In this document: positions 46,424 through 57,597 of the stretch, piece after piece | Position numbering within the stretch: the stretch's first letter is position 1 | Layout of the letters: each line of letters starts with the position of its first letter | Source of the DNA: Rhodobacter sp. | GTDB lineage: Bacteria; Pseudomonadota; Alphaproteobacteria; Rhodobacterales; Rhodobacteraceae | Direction of reading: 5' to 3' | Assembly: GCA_020251025.1 (NCBI GenBank) | Contig: JADCDI010000025.1 | Span: forward strand, 1-63,788 | DNA length: 63,788 nt | Notes under the pieces: generated by a model | Seen by the model: only the letters and a program-made list of their open reading frames with translations | The model's database searches: none | Told to the model about the DNA's origin: nothing | Program-made: the position numbers and the translations under genes

Positions 46424-47971
46424 TCAGATGAAGGCGTCGGGGACCGAGGCCTTCTTGCGCGCCACATAATCGTGCAGCGCCTCGGCGGTGCCCACATCAA
46501 GCGCGGGCGGCTGGTAATCGCCCAGCATCCTGGCGACACGCTCTGCCGCCAGCGCTTCGGTGTCGCGCGCGCCTTCCTCGTCCCAGGTCTCGAAAGGCTT
46601 GTAGTCGAACAGGTCCGACCGCCAGAAGGCACTTTTGAAATTCGCCTGCGTATGGCTGCAGCCTAGATAATGACCACCGGGACCGACTTCGCGGATGGCG
46701 TCCATGCCCTGGCCGTTCTCATCCATGATGATCCCTTTGGCCAGATGGTGCAGCGTGCCGAGCTGATCGGCGTCCATCACGAATTTTTCGTAAGACGACA
46801 CAAGGCCGCCTTCCAGCCAGCCGCAGGCATGCAGCATGAAATTGACACCCGACAAGAGCGCCATGTTCAGCGAATTGGCGCTTTCATAGGCCGCCTGCGC
46901 GTCGGGAAGTTTCGATCCGCAGAAGGCCCCGCCCGAGCGGTAGGGCAGACCCAGCCGGCGCGCCAATTGCCCTGCGCCATAGGTGATATGCGATGCTTCC
47001 GGCGTGCCGAAGGTCGGCGCGCCGGAATTCATGTCGATGCTGGTCACAAAGGCCCCGAAAATCACCGGGGCACCGGGCCGGACAAGCTGCGAATAGGCCA
47101 CGCCAGCCAGAACTTCGGCCAGAACCTGGGTCAGCGTGCCCGCCACGGTCACGGGGGCCATGGCCCCGCCGACGATGAAGGGGCTGACGATCGCGGCCTG
47201 CCCGGCGCGGGCATAAACCTCCAGCGCGCCCATCATCGTCGAATCAAAGGTCAGCGGCGAATTGATGTTGATGAGCGAGGTCATCACCGTGTTTCGCGCA
47301 ACAAAGTCCTTGCCGAACAGGATCTCGCACATCTCGATGGAATCCTGCGCCCGGACGGGTTCGGTCACCGATCCCATAAAGGGTTTGTCCGACAATTCCA
47401 TATGCGCCAGCAGCATGTCGAGGTGGCGCTTGTTCACCGGCACATCCGTGGGCTCGCAGACCGTGCCGCCCGAATGGTGCAGCCATTTCGACATGTAGCC
47501 CAGCTTCACGAAATTGCGGAAATCCGCGATGGTGGCATAGCGCCGCCCGCCTTGGCGGTCGCGCACGAAGGGCGGTCCGTATACCGGCGCCAGGACAAGG
47601 TTGCGCCCGCCCACCTCGACCGACCGCGCCGGATTGCGCGCATGCTGGGTAAAGCCGGACGGGGCGGTGGCGCAGAGCCTGCGCGCCAGTCCGCGCGGAA
47701 TATGAACGCGCTCTCCGGTCACCGTGGCCCCGGCGTCACGCCACAGATCAAGCGCCCCGGGATTGTCAACAAAGTTGACGCCGATCTCCTCCAGCACGGT
47801 GTCGGCATTCCATTCGATGATCTCAAGGGCCTCTTCGTTCAGGATCTCGAAGTTCGGGATGTTGCGCCGGATATAGCCCGCCACGTCAAAGCTGATCGCC
47901 GTCCGCTCTGCCCGCCGTGCCGATCCGCCGCCGCCCCGTGCCCGCCGCCCCGCCACTGCCGCATCGTTCAT
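46424..47971 (-). CDS. Trimethylamine methyltransferase (MttB) family protein, non-pyrrolysine
   Basis: 515 residues, MttB superfamily TIM barrel. The reading frame is uninterrupted, with no in-frame UAG, so this is a non-pyrrolysine homologue. Those characterised elsewhere demethylate quaternary amines such as glycine betaine, carnitine or proline betaine with a corrinoid partner, but no corrinoid protein or methyltransferase partner is adjacent. Start ATG 47971 follows GGAGG. The substrate here is unknown. Confidence 0.85.
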   Translation of the reverse strand: MNDAAVAGRRARGGGGSARRAERTAISFDVAGYIRRNIPNFEILNEEALEIIEWNADTVLEEIGVNFVDNPGALDLWRDAGATVTGERVHIPRGLARRLCATAPSGFTQHARNPARSVEVGGRNLVLAPVYGPPFVRDRQGGRRYATIADFRNFVKLGYMSKWLHHSGGTVCEPTDVPVNKRHLDMLLAHMELSDKPFMGSVTEPVRAQDSIEMCEILFGKDFVARNTVMTSLININSPLTFDSTMMGALEVYARAGQAAIVSPFIVGGAMAPVTVAGTLTQVLAEVLAGVAYSQLVRPGAPVIFGAFVTSIDMNSGAPTFGTPEASHITYGAGQLARRLGLPYRSGGAFCGSKLPDAQAAYESANSLNMALLSGVNFMLHACGWLEGGLVSSYEKFVMDADQLGTLHHLAKGIIMDENGQGMDAIREVGPGGHYLGCSHTQANFKSAFWRSDLFDYKPFETWDEEGARDTEALAAERVARMLGDYQPPALDVGTAEALHDYVARKKASVPDAFI

Positions 47972-48182
47972 CAGGAACCCTCCGTGCCCGACCTTTCGGG
48001 AAGTGCGCTGGTTATGCCCGCAATCCCGGCCATACCGCCCTGCGGAATCGTCACCTGCGGGGCAAAACCGACATTGCGCCATGTCGCTTCCGGCCGGGCC
48101 GCCGGTGCATGGCCCCTGCGCACAGCCGCCCTGCCCGCGCCGCCCCCTTGCGAAGCGTCCCCCCTGCCGCTATCCCGCGCAG

Positions 48183-49739
48183 ATGATCCAGCACGACCGC
48201 CTTCTGATCATCGATTTCGGCAGCCAGGTGACGCAACTGATCGCGCGCCGCCTGCGCGAGTTGGGCGTCTATTGCGAGATCCATCCCTACCAGAAGGTGA
48301 CGGACGCCTTCCTGACAGATTTCGCGCCAAAGGCGATCATCTTCTCGGGCGGGCCCGCCTCGGTCTTTGCCGAAGGCGCACCGATGCCCCCGAAGTCGGT
48401 CTTTGACCTTGGCGTGCCGATTCTGGGCATCTGCTATGGCCAGCAGGTGATGATGCACTGCCTGGGCGGCAAGGTAGAGCGCGGGCACGGCACCGCAGAG
48501 TTCGGACGCGCCTTCGTGACCCCGACAACAGACAGGCTTGCGCTGCTGGAGGGTTGGTTTGATCAGGGCCGCGAACAGGTCTGGATGAGCCATGGCGATC
48601 ATGTGTCTGAAATCGCGCCCGGATTTAAGGTTTACGGCACCTCGCCGAATGCGCCTTTCGCCATCACCGCCGATCCCGCGCGCCGGTTCTTTGCCGTGCA
48701 GTTTCACCCCGAAGTGCACCACACCCCCAAGGGCGCGGAACTGTACGGGAATTTCGTCCGTCTGGCCGGCTTTCGCGGTGACTGGACCATGGGTGCCTAC
48801 AGGGAAGAGGCTGTTGCCAGGATCCGTGCCCAGGTGGGCAGCGAACGGGTGATCTGCGGGCTGTCGGGCGGCGTCGACAGTTCGGTGGCCGCCGTGCTGA
48901 TCCACGAAGCCATCGGCGATCAGCTGACTTGCGTCTTTGTCGATCATGGCCTGCTGCGCCAGGACGAGGCCGGGCAGGTCGTGGCCATGTTCCGCGATCA
49001 CTACAAGATGCCGCTGATCCATGCCGACGAATCCGGGCTGTTCCTTGCCGCGCTGGAAGGCGTCAGCGACCCCGAGGTCAAGCGCAGAACCATCGGGCGG
49101 CTTTTCATCGAGGTGTTCGAGAAACATGCCAGATCGGTGGGCGGGGCGCGGTTTCTGGCGCAGGGCACGCTTTATCCGGATGTGATCGAATCGGTCAGCT
49201 TTTCCGGCGGCCCCTCTGTCACCATCAAGTCGCACCACAATGTCGGTGGCCTGCCCGAAAGGATGGGCATGACCCTGGTGGAACCGCTGCGCGAACTGTT
49301 CAAGGACGAGGTGCGCGCCCTTGGCCGCGAACTTGGCCTGCCGCCGGGCTTCATCGGGCGCCATCCCTTTCCCGGCCCCGGCCTTGCCATCCGCTGCCCG
49401 GGCGAGGTCACCCGCGAAAAGCTGGCGATCCTGCGTCAGGCCGACGCCGTTTTCATCGACCAGATCCGCAGGCATGGCCTGTATGACGAAATCTGGCAGG
49501 CCTTCGTCGCCCTGCTGCCGGTCAAGACCGTGGGCGTGATGGGCGACGGGCGCACTTATGACTATGCCTGCGCGCTGCGGGCGGTGACGTCGGTCGACGG
49601 GATGACGGCGGATTACTATCCCTTCAGCCATGAATTCCTTGGGGAAACCGCAACGCGGATCATCAACGAGGTGCGCGGCATCAACCGGGTGACCTACGAC
49701 ATCACCTCAAAACCGCCCGGGACAATCGAGTGGGAGTGA
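48183..49739 (+). CDS. guaA: GMP synthase (glutamine-hydrolysing)
   Basis: 518 residues. Class I glutamine amidotransferase with catalytic Cys84 in GICYGQQ, ATP-pyrophosphatase domain with P-loop LSGGVDSS (near residue 225), and a C-terminal dimerisation domain ending [18 protein letters not shown]. Converts XMP to GMP. Start ATG 48183. The 287 nt after it hold no recognisable gene. Confidence 0.96.
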   Translation: MIQHDRLLIIDFGSQVTQLIARRLRELGVYCEIHPYQKVTDAFLTDFAPKAIIFSGGPASVFAEGAPMPPKSVFDLGVPILGICYGQQVMMHCLGGKVERGHGTAEFGRAFVTPTTDRLALLEGWFDQGREQVWMSHGDHVSEIAPGFKVYGTSPNAPFAITADPARRFFAVQFHPEVHHTPKGAELYGNFVRLAGFRGDWTMGAYREEAVARIRAQVGSERVICGLSGGVDSSVAAVLIHEAIGDQLTCVFVDHGLLRQDEAGQVVAMFRDHYKMPLIHADESGLFLAALEGVSDPEVKRRTIGRLFIEVFEKHARSVGGARFLAQGTLYPDVIESVSFSGGPSVTIKSHHNVGGLPERMGMTLVEPLRELFKDEVRALGRELGLPPGFIGRHPFPGPGLAIRCPGEVTREKLAILRQADAVFIDQIRRHGLYDEIWQAFVALLPVKTVGVMGDGRTYDYACALRAVTSVDGMTADYYPFSHEFLGETATRIINEVRGINRVTYDITSKPPGTIEWE

Positions 49740-50026
49740 TCCTTTTCCCTTTGTGCCTGTCCTGGCCTGTGCCGGACTGCGCCATACCCGCCTGAACGGC
49801 ATCGGCGCCTGCATCGGCATCTGGCGGTGGAAAACCCGGCGGTCTTTCTGTGGCAGCCGGGGCCTGCGCCGCGATCCGTCCGGGAACAGGCGGACGGCGC
49901 CTGTCGCCATCGGCCGTCTAATCTGCCGCAAGGATGACCTGCCGCAGGCTGCGCGGCCAATTCCCGCCATTGCCTGACGCGGGGTGCCTGTGCCAGTCTG
50001 ACCTGTCAGGCAACAGGGGGGACAGC

Positions 50027-51055
50027 ATGTTTGCAACCAGACTGATGCGTACGGGCGACATCCGGATGATCGAGGTGCCGGTGCCCGTGCCAGGACCCGG
50101 CGAGGTGCTTGTCCGGGTTCTGGCCGCAGGCATCTGCGGCACCGACCGCCATCTTTTCCTGGGAGAGTTTCCCTGCACCCCGCCCGTCACCCTGGGCCAC
50201 GAGTTCACGGGCACCGTCACCGCCCTGGGCGAGGGCGCAGACCCCGGTCTGCTGGGGCGCACCGTCACCTGCGACCCCAACATCGCCTGCGGGCGCTGTC
50301 CGCCCTGTCTTGAGGGGCGCGTCAATCTTTGCACCGCCCTTCAGGCCGTGGGCGTACACCGGGACGGCGGCTTTGCCGAATTCGCGGCCATTCCCGCCCA
50401 CCGCGCCCTGGTTCTTCCGGACGGTCTTGATCCGCGCCATGGGGCGTTCTGCGAACCGCTGGCCTGTTGCCTGCATGGCATTGACATCGGCAGCCCCAAA
50501 CCGGGCGAGCGGGTGATCATCCTGGGCGGGGGCGTGATCGGCCTGCTGACCCTGCAGCTGGCCCAGGCCGCCGGGGCAGAGACGCTGCTGGTGACCCGGC
50601 AGGCATCAAAGCGCGATCTTGCGCTGTCGCTGGGGGCCAGCGAAGTGGCCGCAACACCGCAGGCGGCGCTGGAGATATGGCCCGGCGGGGCCGGGCTTGT
50701 CATGGAATGCGCAGGCGTTCCCGAAACCGTCGCAGCGGCCCCCCGGCTGGCCCGGCGCGGTGGCCGTGCGGTGTTGCTGGGCGTGCTGCCTGCGGGCACC
50801 ACGGTTGCGATCGAACCGCTTGATCTGCTGCTGCGCGAGGTTGCCCTTCACTCCGCCTTTCTGAACCCCTTTACCCAGGCCCGCGCCATGGCCCTGATCG
50901 GGGCGGGCCGCGTCAAGGTTGACGCGCTGATTTCGCGCTGCATTCCCCTGGCCGAGCTGCCGGATGCCGTCCGCGCCCCCGCCCGCCCGGGCGAGGTCAA
51001 GGTTCTTGTTCTTCCCGGCCATCCTGGTGCCGGGTCACCTGCCGCGCCCAGGTAG
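50027..51055 (+). CDS. Zinc-dependent medium-chain dehydrogenase
   Basis: 342 residues, MDR superfamily of the sorbitol/threonine/galactitol dehydrogenase kind. Catalytic-zinc region AAGICGTDRH and GHEFTG, structural-zinc cysteines CGRCPPCLEGRVNLC, and Rossmann motif ILGGGVIGLL. Probably oxidises a polyol or sugar alcohol with NAD(P)+. Substrate not identifiable. Stands alone; 242 nt of unremarkable sequence follow. Confidence 0.85.
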   Translation: MFATRLMRTGDIRMIEVPVPVPGPGEVLVRVLAAGICGTDRHLFLGEFPCTPPVTLGHEFTGTVTALGEGADPGLLGRTVTCDPNIACGRCPPCLEGRVNLCTALQAVGVHRDGGFAEFAAIPAHRALVLPDGLDPRHGAFCEPLACCLHGIDIGSPKPGERVIILGGGVIGLLTLQLAQAAGAETLLVTRQASKRDLALSLGASEVAATPQAALEIWPGGAGLVMECAGVPETVAAAPRLARRGGRAVLLGVLPAGTTVAIEPLDLLLREVALHSAFLNPFTQARAMALIGAGRVKVDALISRCIPLAELPDAVRAPARPGEVKVLVLPGHPGAGSPAAPR

Positions 51056-51297
51056 AGCGGCTGGCTGCAACCGCGGGGTCGGCCCGGTCAGAAGATGCAT
51101 CGCGCGCCGGCGCTGTCGGTTGTGCCCTGGCAACCTGTCGCGCCGCAGCAGCCGTGCCGGACCACAGGGCGGGGCTCAATCCGCACCTGCCCGCTTCGCC
51201 GGGTCCATGGACGGCACCCTGCTGCGGCGCAAAGATTCCGCGTGAGTTTCCCCGGCCCCTTCGCTACCAAGCGGCCATCAGCCAAAGAGACAGGCCC

Positions 51298-52167
51298 ATG
51301 ATCCATCAATCGGCGAAAGACTGGCAGGCTGCCGATCACAAGCGCGTGCTGCTGTTCGGCATGTCCGGCCTTGGCAAGTCTCATCTGGCGAACCTGTTGC
51401 GCTGTCAGGATCACTGGTTTCACTATTCCATCGATTACCGCATCGGCACGCGCTACATGGGCGAATTCATTGCCGACAACCTGAAGCGCGAGGCGATGAA
51501 GGTTCCGCTGCTGCGCGAGCTTCTGATGACGGACTCGGTCCATATCGCGTCCAGGATCACCTTCGGCAATCTTGCGCCCCTGTCGAGCTATCTGGGCAAG
51601 CCGGGCGATCCTGCGCGGGGGGGCGTGCCCTTTGACGAATATCTGCGCCGTCAGGCCCAGCACCGCGAGGCGGAAATCTCGGCCCTGCTGGACACGCCGC
51701 GCTTCGTGCAGCGCGCGCTGGATCTGTACGGGTACCGCGATTTTGTCTGCGATTCCGGCGGGTCGATATGCGAGGTCGTCGATCCGGACGATGCAGGCGA
51801 TCCGGTCATGACCACGCTGGCAGATCTGATGCTGCCGGTCTGGATCAAGGGAACCGACGCGCATCGCGCCGAGCTGATCCGCCGCTTCGACCGTGCGCCC
51901 AAGCCGATCTACTATCGGCCCGATTTCCTGAAGACGGTCTGGGCAGATTACCTGACCCGGGAAGGCGTCGCGCAAGACCGGGTCAACCCCGATGCCTTCC
52001 TGCGCTTTGCCTATGCCCGTCTGCTGGACCACCGCCAGCCCCTTTATGCCGCAATGGCGCGCTGGGGGATCACCGTTGGCGCGGACGAGGTGGCACAGCT
52101 GCGCGATGCCGCCGGGTTCACCGCGCTGGTCGCCCGCGCCCTTGAGCGGCGCGGGGAAGACACCTAG
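51298..52167 (+). CDS. P-loop ATPase of unknown role
   Basis: 289 residues. Walker A GMSGLGKS at residues 21-28 is clear; the rest has no motif I can name. The segment after it, with many Tyr and His residues ([17 protein letters not shown]), might bind a nucleotide or phosphorylated substrate. I infer a small-molecule kinase or ATPase fold. It ends 29 nt before metA, so the two are probably co-transcribed. Confidence 0.7.
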   Translation: MIHQSAKDWQAADHKRVLLFGMSGLGKSHLANLLRCQDHWFHYSIDYRIGTRYMGEFIADNLKREAMKVPLLRELLMTDSVHIASRITFGNLAPLSSYLGKPGDPARGGVPFDEYLRRQAQHREAEISALLDTPRFVQRALDLYGYRDFVCDSGGSICEVVDPDDAGDPVMTTLADLMLPVWIKGTDAHRAELIRRFDRAPKPIYYRPDFLKTVWADYLTREGVAQDRVNPDAFLRFAYARLLDHRQPLYAAMARWGITVGADEVAQLRDAAGFTALVARALERRGEDT

Positions 52168-52196
52168 GTTACGCACCCGGCACAGGAAAGACGCCC

Positions 52197-53114
52197 ATGC
52201 CCATCACCCTGCCCGCCACCCTGCCCGCCTTTGACGTTCTGCGGAACGAAGGCGTCATGGTGATGTCGCCCGAACGGGCGGCCCGGCAGGACATCCGGCC
52301 GCTGAAGATTGCCCTGCTCAACCTGATGCCGAAGAAAATCCAGACCGAAAACCAGTTCGCGCGGCTGATCGGGGCCACGCCGCTGCAGATCGATCTGCAC
52401 CTGATCCGCATGTCCGAACACCAGACGCGCAACACCGCCGCCGCCCATATGGCGGAATTCTACCGGCCGTTTCAGGCGGTCCGCGATGAAAAATTCGACG
52501 GCCTCATCATCACCGGTGCCCCGATTGAACATCTGCCGTTTGAGGAGGTCACCTATTGGGACGAGTTGCGGCAGGTGATGGACTGGACCCAGACGAACAT
52601 CCATTCCACATTCGCGGTCTGCTGGGGCGGCATGGCGATGCTGTGGCATTTCCACGGCATCGCCAAACACATGCTGCCCGCCAAGGCCTTTGGCTGTTTC
52701 CGTCACCGGACCCTGGTGCAGGGATCACCTTTGCTGCGCGGCTTCTCGGACGATTTCGTCATCCCCGTCAGCCGCTGGACCGAGGTGCGCCAGGCCGAGG
52801 TGGATGCCTGCCCCGGCCTTGTCACGCTGCTGGCATCGGATCAGGCCGGCCCCTGCCTGATCGAAGATGCGGCGCACCGCGCGCTGTATATCTTCAATCA
52901 CTTCGAATACGACAGCGACACGCTGAAGCAGGAATACGACCGCGACATCGCCAATGGCACCCCGATCAATGTGCCGCAGAATTACTATCCCGATGACGAT
53001 CCCGCAAAACCGCCGCTGAACCGCTGGAGAAGCCACGCCCATCTTCTGTACGGCAACTGGATCAACGAGATCTATCAGTCAACGCCCTACGAAATCCAGG
53101 ACATTGGCCGCTAG
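52197..53114 (+). CDS. metAA: Homoserine O-acetyltransferase (MetA family)
   Basis: 305 residues, MetA fold. Catalytic Cys142 (AVCWGGMA), His235 and Glu237 (HFEYD) are present. Residue 111 is Glu (GAPIEHLPF). In this family Glu at that place goes with acetyl-CoA use and Gly, as in E. coli, with succinyl-CoA, so this should make O-acetylhomoserine for methionine synthesis. Annotation tools commonly call it a succinyltransferase. It overlaps the next gene by 11 bases. Confidence 0.9.
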   Translation: MPITLPATLPAFDVLRNEGVMVMSPERAARQDIRPLKIALLNLMPKKIQTENQFARLIGATPLQIDLHLIRMSEHQTRNTAAAHMAEFYRPFQAVRDEKFDGLIITGAPIEHLPFEEVTYWDELRQVMDWTQTNIHSTFAVCWGGMAMLWHFHGIAKHMLPAKAFGCFRHRTLVQGSPLLRGFSDDFVIPVSRWTEVRQAEVDACPGLVTLLASDQAGPCLIEDAAHRALYIFNHFEYDSDTLKQEYDRDIANGTPINVPQNYYPDDDPAKPPLNRWRSHAHLLYGNWINEIYQSTPYEIQDIGR

Positions 53115-54054
53115 TCTTTTCATCGCCGCCGCCCTGATCGGCGCAAGTGCCGCCCTGGTGAACCGCCGTGTCTCTGCCCGCACGGCGGCGGCGGAAGCGG
53201 CCTGTCCGCCGACCGGCAGGATGCTGCGGGTCAACGGACGGGCCGTTCATGCCGATGTCTCGGGCACCGGGCCGGATGTTGTCCTGATCCACGGTGCCAG
53301 CGGCAACACGCGCGACTTCACCTTCGATCTGACCCGGCGGCTTGGCCTGCGCTACCGCGTCATCGCCTTTGACCGGCCCGGCCTTGGCTGGTCGGACGAT
53401 GCCGGACCGGACGGCATCAGCCCGCAGGGACAGGCCCGCATCCTGCGCGATGCCGCGCGCCAGCTTGGCGCAGAGCGGCCCGTCGTCCTTGGGCACAGCT
53501 ATGGCGGGGCGGTTGCCATGGCCTGGGCCCTGCAGGACAGCGACGGCACCGGCGCGCTGGTGCTTCTTGGCGGGGCGGCCATGCCCTGGCCGGGCGGGCT
53601 TGGCGGCTGGTACAGCCTGACATCCGGCCGTCTGGGCCGTGCCGTGGCGGTACCCCTGGTATCGGCTTTCGCGCCCCCTTCACAGACCCGGGCCACAATC
53701 GCCGCCATCTTTGCGCCCGATCCCGTGCCGGCGGGATATGCGGATTATGTGGGACCGGGCCTTACCTTGCGCCCTGCAAGCCTTGGAACCAATGCGCGGC
53801 AGGTCAACGGATTGCGCCCGTTTATCGTTGAGATGTCGCAAGCCTATGCGCGGCTTGCCCTGCCAACGGAGATTGTGCACGGCACCGCAGACACCATCGT
53901 GCCCGCCGACATCCATGCCATCCCGCTCAGCACGCTGCTGCCCGATGCGGTTCTGACCCTGTTGCCCGGCATCGGTCACATGCCGCATCATGCGGATCCG
54001 GATGCGGTTGTCGCGGCAATCGACCGGGCGGCGGCGCGTGCCCGATTGCGCTGA
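53104..54054 (+). CDS. Alpha/beta hydrolase
   Basis: 316 residues. An N-terminal hydrophobic segment (2-18) suggests membrane anchoring or secretion. Nucleophile Ser132 in GHSYGG, oxyanion-region HGASGN, acid in GTADTIVP, and a His near GIGHMPHH. The start is TTG 53104 inside the end of metA, so it is coupled to metA. Substrate unknown; a lysophospholipase or haloperoxidase-like esterase are possibilities. Confidence 0.8.
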   Translation: MAASLFIAAALIGASAALVNRRVSARTAAAEAACPPTGRMLRVNGRAVHADVSGTGPDVVLIHGASGNTRDFTFDLTRRLGLRYRVIAFDRPGLGWSDDAGPDGISPQGQARILRDAARQLGAERPVVLGHSYGGAVAMAWALQDSDGTGALVLLGGAAMPWPGGLGGWYSLTSGRLGRAVAVPLVSAFAPPSQTRATIAAIFAPDPVPAGYADYVGPGLTLRPASLGTNARQVNGLRPFIVEMSQAYARLALPTEIVHGTADTIVPADIHAIPLSTLLPDAVLTLLPGIGHMPHHADPDAVVAAIDRAAARARLR

Positions 54055-54106
54055 CCGCCCTGATCGCCATACTGCCCCCAACCACATCCGGGAAAAGAGA
54101 CGCCAG

Positions 54107-54976
54107 ATGAACCTGCCCTTTGACGGTGCCATCAGCCGCTATTTCAGGAATGACGCCCCCGCAGATATCCGGCGCGCGATCGAAAAGGCGGACAAGGACG
54201 ATGTCCTGTCCAAGGGCTACCCCTACCGCGAAAAGCTGCGCAAGCAGGACTATGAGGATCACCTCGCGGCGCTGCAGATCCAGCTTGTACGGATGCAGAA
54301 CGACCTGCGCGCCACCGGCAAGCGCCTTGTCGTCGTGTTCGAAGGCCGGGATGGTGCGGGCAAGGGCGGCACCATCGGCGTGGTTTGCCAGAACCTGAAC
54401 CCGCGCTATGCGACGGTCGTGGCCCTGTCCAAACCCACCGAACGCGAAGCGGCGCAATGGTACTTTCAACGCTATGCCGATTGGCTGCCCGCCTCGGGCG
54501 AGATCGTGCTGTTCGACCGCAGCTGGTACAACCGCGGCATTGTCGAACATGTCTTCGGCTTTTGCACGCCCGGGCAGCGCGAGCATTTCTTCCGCCAGCA
54601 GCCCTATTTCGAAGGGGTTCTGGTGGATGAGGGCATCGTCTTTCTGAAACTGTGGTTCAGCGTGGGCCGGGCAGAACAGCTCAAGCGCATGCTTGACCGC
54701 GAATCCGACCCGCTGAAACAATGGAAGCTCAGCCGGATCGATGTCGATGGGCTTCAGAAATGGGATGCCTACACAAGCGCCATCCACGAGACGCTGGGGC
54801 GCACCCATACCCCCCGCACCCCCTGGACCGTGATCCGGTCCGATGACAAGCCGCGCGCGCGCATCGCCGCGATCCAGTCGATCCTGCTTGCGCTGGATTA
54901 TCAGGGCAAAGATGACAGGATCATCGGCAAACCCGATCCGCTGATCTGCGGCGGCCTTGACATGCTCGATGTCTAA
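54107..54976 (+). CDS. ppk2: Polyphosphate kinase 2
   Basis: 289 residues. Walker [10 protein letters not shown] at 80-88 and Walker B-like DRSWYNRG from Asp137. PPK2 enzymes use polyphosphate to make nucleotides from NDP or NMP. Its size and single domain suggest class I (NDP phosphorylation), which is not certain from sequence reading. The stop overlaps the start of the TetR gene by eight bases. Confidence 0.93.
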   Translation: MNLPFDGAISRYFRNDAPADIRRAIEKADKDDVLSKGYPYREKLRKQDYEDHLAALQIQLVRMQNDLRATGKRLVVVFEGRDGAGKGGTIGVVCQNLNPRYATVVALSKPTEREAAQWYFQRYADWLPASGEIVLFDRSWYNRGIVEHVFGFCTPGQREHFFRQQPYFEGVLVDEGIVFLKLWFSVGRAEQLKRMLDRESDPLKQWKLSRIDVDGLQKWDAYTSAIHETLGRTHTPRTPWTVIRSDDKPRARIAAIQSILLALDYQGKDDRIIGKPDPLICGGLDMLDV

Positions 54977-55586
54977 GCGCGGCTATCACCACGGCAATCT
55001 GCGTCAGGCGCTGGTCGAGGCCACGTTGTCCCTGATCGAGGAAAAGGGCCCGCAGGGCTTTACCCTGTCCGAAGCGGCAAAGGCGGTCGATGTCACGCCT
55101 GCCGCCGTCTACCGCCACTTTTCGGGCCGCGAAGAGCTGATCGCCGAAGTCGCCCGGCAGGGGTACGAGATTTTCACGGCGCTGATGGACTTTGCCTATG
55201 ACAACGGCAAACCCACCGCGCTGGCCGCTTTCGAGGCGACGGGGCGCGCCTATCTTGCCTTTGCCCGGAAATATCCGGGCTACTATCAGGCCATGTTCGA
55301 AAGCGGCATCCCGATGACCTCCAATCCCGACCTTGCCCTTGTCGCCGCGCGGGCAACCGCCGTTCTGGAAGAAGCGGCCAGGGCCCTTTCGGTGAACATC
55401 CCCCCCGAAAAGCGGCCCCCCCCTGCCATGTTCGCCGCCCATATCTGGGCCATGAGCCACGGGGTTGTGGAACTTTTCACCCGCGGCACCCCCGGTGCCC
55501 GCAGCCCCTTCGCGGCGGAAGACCTGCTGGAGGCAGGCATCGGCATCTATCTGCGCGGCCTTGGCCTGCTGCCGCAGGATCACTGA
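54969..55586 (+). CDS. TetR family regulator
   Basis: 205 residues. N-terminal helix-turn-helix (about residues 25-47, [11 protein letters not shown]), C-terminal ligand-binding helices of the WHG type (residues 80-200). ATG 54969 lies within ppk2. Being coupled to ppk2 suggests a shared theme, but its target and ligand are unknown. Confidence 0.88.
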   Translation: MSKRGYHHGNLRQALVEATLSLIEEKGPQGFTLSEAAKAVDVTPAAVYRHFSGREELIAEVARQGYEIFTALMDFAYDNGKPTALAAFEATGRAYLAFARKYPGYYQAMFESGIPMTSNPDLALVAARATAVLEEAARALSVNIPPEKRPPPAMFAAHIWAMSHGVVELFTRGTPGARSPFAAEDLLEAGIGIYLRGLGLLPQDH

Positions 55587-55699
55587 CCGGCAGAAACCGC
55601 CGCTGTCATTACCTGTTCACAAATATCCCCGCCGGAGGCACAGGCGCGCCTTGCGCGCCCGGCCGAAAACCTTGCGCGCGCCAGCGCCCCCTGCCCGCG

Positions 55700-56794
55700 T
55701 CAGCGGAACAGCACCAGCGCGTCCGGGCTCCAGGCCACGCGGGCGCGGGTGCCAATGTCCAGAACCGGGCGTCCGGGCACGTTGCGCATCGACAGGCGCA
55801 CCGCAGAGGCGACGCCATCCAGCTTCACGTCGTAATAGGTCATGTCGCCGTAATAGACGACCTCTTCCACCGTTCCGGGTGTTTCGCGCGCCGCAGCCGC
55901 CTGGCCATCGAACAGGATCGTCAGCGTCTCGGGGCGAAAGCCCACGGTCGTGTCCTGACCGTTGCCCCCCGGCGGTGCCTGATCGGGCGCGATCCGGCAC
56001 CGGCCCAGACCGGCCACCTCGACCTCGCAGCCATCTGTCGTATCGGACAGAAGCGTTGCCGGCAGGAAGTTCATCGTGCCGATGAAATCCGCGACCTGCC
56101 GCGTCTTCGGGCGGCGGTACAGCGTGACAGGGTCGTCCAATTGCACGATCCGGCCTTCGAACATCACCGCGATGCGGTCGCTCATCACCAGCGCCTCTTC
56201 CTGGTCATGCGTGACCAGGACAAAGGTGATGCCGACCTGGCGCTGCAGCTTGATCAGCTCCACCTGCATCTGTTCGCGCATCTTCTTGTCCAGCGCTGAC
56301 AGCGGCTCGTCCAGCAGCAGCACCTTGGGCTTGAGGATCAGCGCACGCGCCAGCGCCACCCGCTGGCGCTGGCCGCCCGACAGCGCATGCGCCGCCCGCT
56401 TGCCGAACCCCGTCAGCCCCACCATCGCCAGCGCATCCCCGACACGGCGGCCCATCTCGGCCTTGTCCAGCCGCGCCCGGCGCAGACCGAAGCCCACGTT
56501 TTCCTCGACCGTCAGATGCGGAAAGATCGCATAGGACTGGAACACCATATTGGTGGGCCGCTTGTTGGCGGGGATCAGGGCCGCATCCTTGCCGTCGATC
56601 AGCACGGCACCTGCGGAAATATCCTCGAACCCGGCGATGGTGCGCAGCAGCGTGGTCTTGCCGCAGCCCGAAGGCCCCAGCAACGAGAAGAACTCTCCCG
56701 CGCGGATGCTGGCGTTGATGCCGCGCAAGGCGTGGTAATCGCCATAGTATTTCTGAACATCCCGGAACTCGATCATGGTGGGTTTCGCGGTCAC
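55700..56794 (-). CDS. potA: ABC transporter ATP-binding protein, PotA type
   Basis: 364 residues. Walker A GPSGCGKTT, signature LSGGQRQRV, Walker B LLLDEPLSALD and a C-terminal TOBE domain, the spermidine/putrescine ATPase layout. Its start overlaps the downstream-reading permease gene (ATGA). It may also serve related substrates such as polyamine-like or opine compounds. Confidence 0.85.
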   Translation of the reverse strand: MTAKPTMIEFRDVQKYYGDYHALRGINASIRAGEFFSLLGPSGCGKTTLLRTIAGFEDISAGAVLIDGKDAALIPANKRPTNMVFQSYAIFPHLTVEENVGFGLRRARLDKAEMGRRVGDALAMVGLTGFGKRAAHALSGGQRQRVALARALILKPKVLLLDEPLSALDKKMREQMQVELIKLQRQVGITFVLVTHDQEEALVMSDRIAVMFEGRIVQLDDPVTLYRRPKTRQVADFIGTMNFLPATLLSDTTDGCEVEVAGLGRCRIAPDQAPPGGNGQDTTVGFRPETLTILFDGQAAAARETPGTVEEVVYYGDMTYYDVKLDGVASAVRLSMRNVPGRPVLDIGTRARVAWSPDALVLFR

Positions 56795-57597
56795 AGGAAG
56801 CCTCCGGTATCCTTTGCGCCAGACCGGGCAAGCCCGCGGCGGCGGAAAAATTCAGCAATGCCCAGCAACAGGATCGACAGGCAGACCAGGATCGTGCCAA
56901 GCGCCATGATCGCGGGAACCGCTTGGGGAAAGCGGAACTGCGAAAGGATATAGACCGGCAGCGTCGCTTGCGTTCCTGCCAGAAAGAAGGCGATGATGAA
57001 CTCGTCCAGACTGATGGTGAACGAAATCAGCAGGGAAGAGATGATGCCGGGCATGACCAGCGGCAGGATGATCAGCCGGAAGGTCGAGAACGGGGTTTCC
57101 CCCAGATCATAGGCCGCCTCTTCCAGCGACCGGTCCAGCGACTGAAAGGCCGAACTCAGGATCGCGATGCAGAAGGGCGTGCAGATCAGCACATGGCCCA
57201 GGATTACCGTCAGGATCGACAGTTCGATCCCGGCCATCAGCAGGATCGACAGCAGCGACACCGCCACGATGATTTCGGGCAGAACCAGCGGCAGCATGAT
57301 CAGCCCCATCAGCCCCGCCTTGCCCGGAAAGCGGTAGCGGGTCGAGGCGCGGGCGGCAAAGACGGCCAGCGTGGTGGACAGGATCGCGGTGGTCACGGCA
57401 ATGATCAGGCTGTTCCTGACCGCATCACGCAGCAGCGGATCATCGACAAGGGCTGCGAACCATTTTGTCGAAAACCCGCTCAGCGGAAAGGCGATGACCG
57501 TCGCATCGTTGAAGGCGAACATCGGCAGCAGGATGATCGGCGCATAAAGAAACACAAGATAGACCAGCGCATAGACCTTGAACCACCCGCCCCTCAT
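56791..57597 (-). CDS. potC: ABC permease, PotC type
   Basis: 268 residues, six membrane helices, EAA loop (EEAAYDLGETPFSTF) for contact with the ATPase. Second permease of the polyamine-type importer; coupled at both ends with its neighbours. Confidence 0.85.
   Translation of the reverse strand: MRGGWFKVYALVYLVFLYAPIILLPMFAFNDATVIAFPLSGFSTKWFAALVDDPLLRDAVRNSLIIAVTTAILSTTLAVFAARASTRYRFPGKAGLMGLIMLPLVLPEIIVAVSLLSILLMAGIELSILTVILGHVLICTPFCIAILSSAFQSLDRSLEEAAYDLGETPFSTFRLIILPLVMPGIISSLLISFTISLDEFIIAFFLAGTQATLPVYILSQFRFPQAVPAIMALGTILVCLSILLLGIAEFFRRRGLARSGAKDTGGFL

Noticed and set aside
49707-50036. Minus-strand open frames between guaA and the dehydrogenase
   Set aside because: Low-complexity translation, no ribosome site, and overlap with the dehydrogenase start.
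52168-52196. SAM-II type riboswitch before metA
   Set aside because: Only 29 nt separate metA from the previous gene, too short for the aptamer, and no typical stem was seen.
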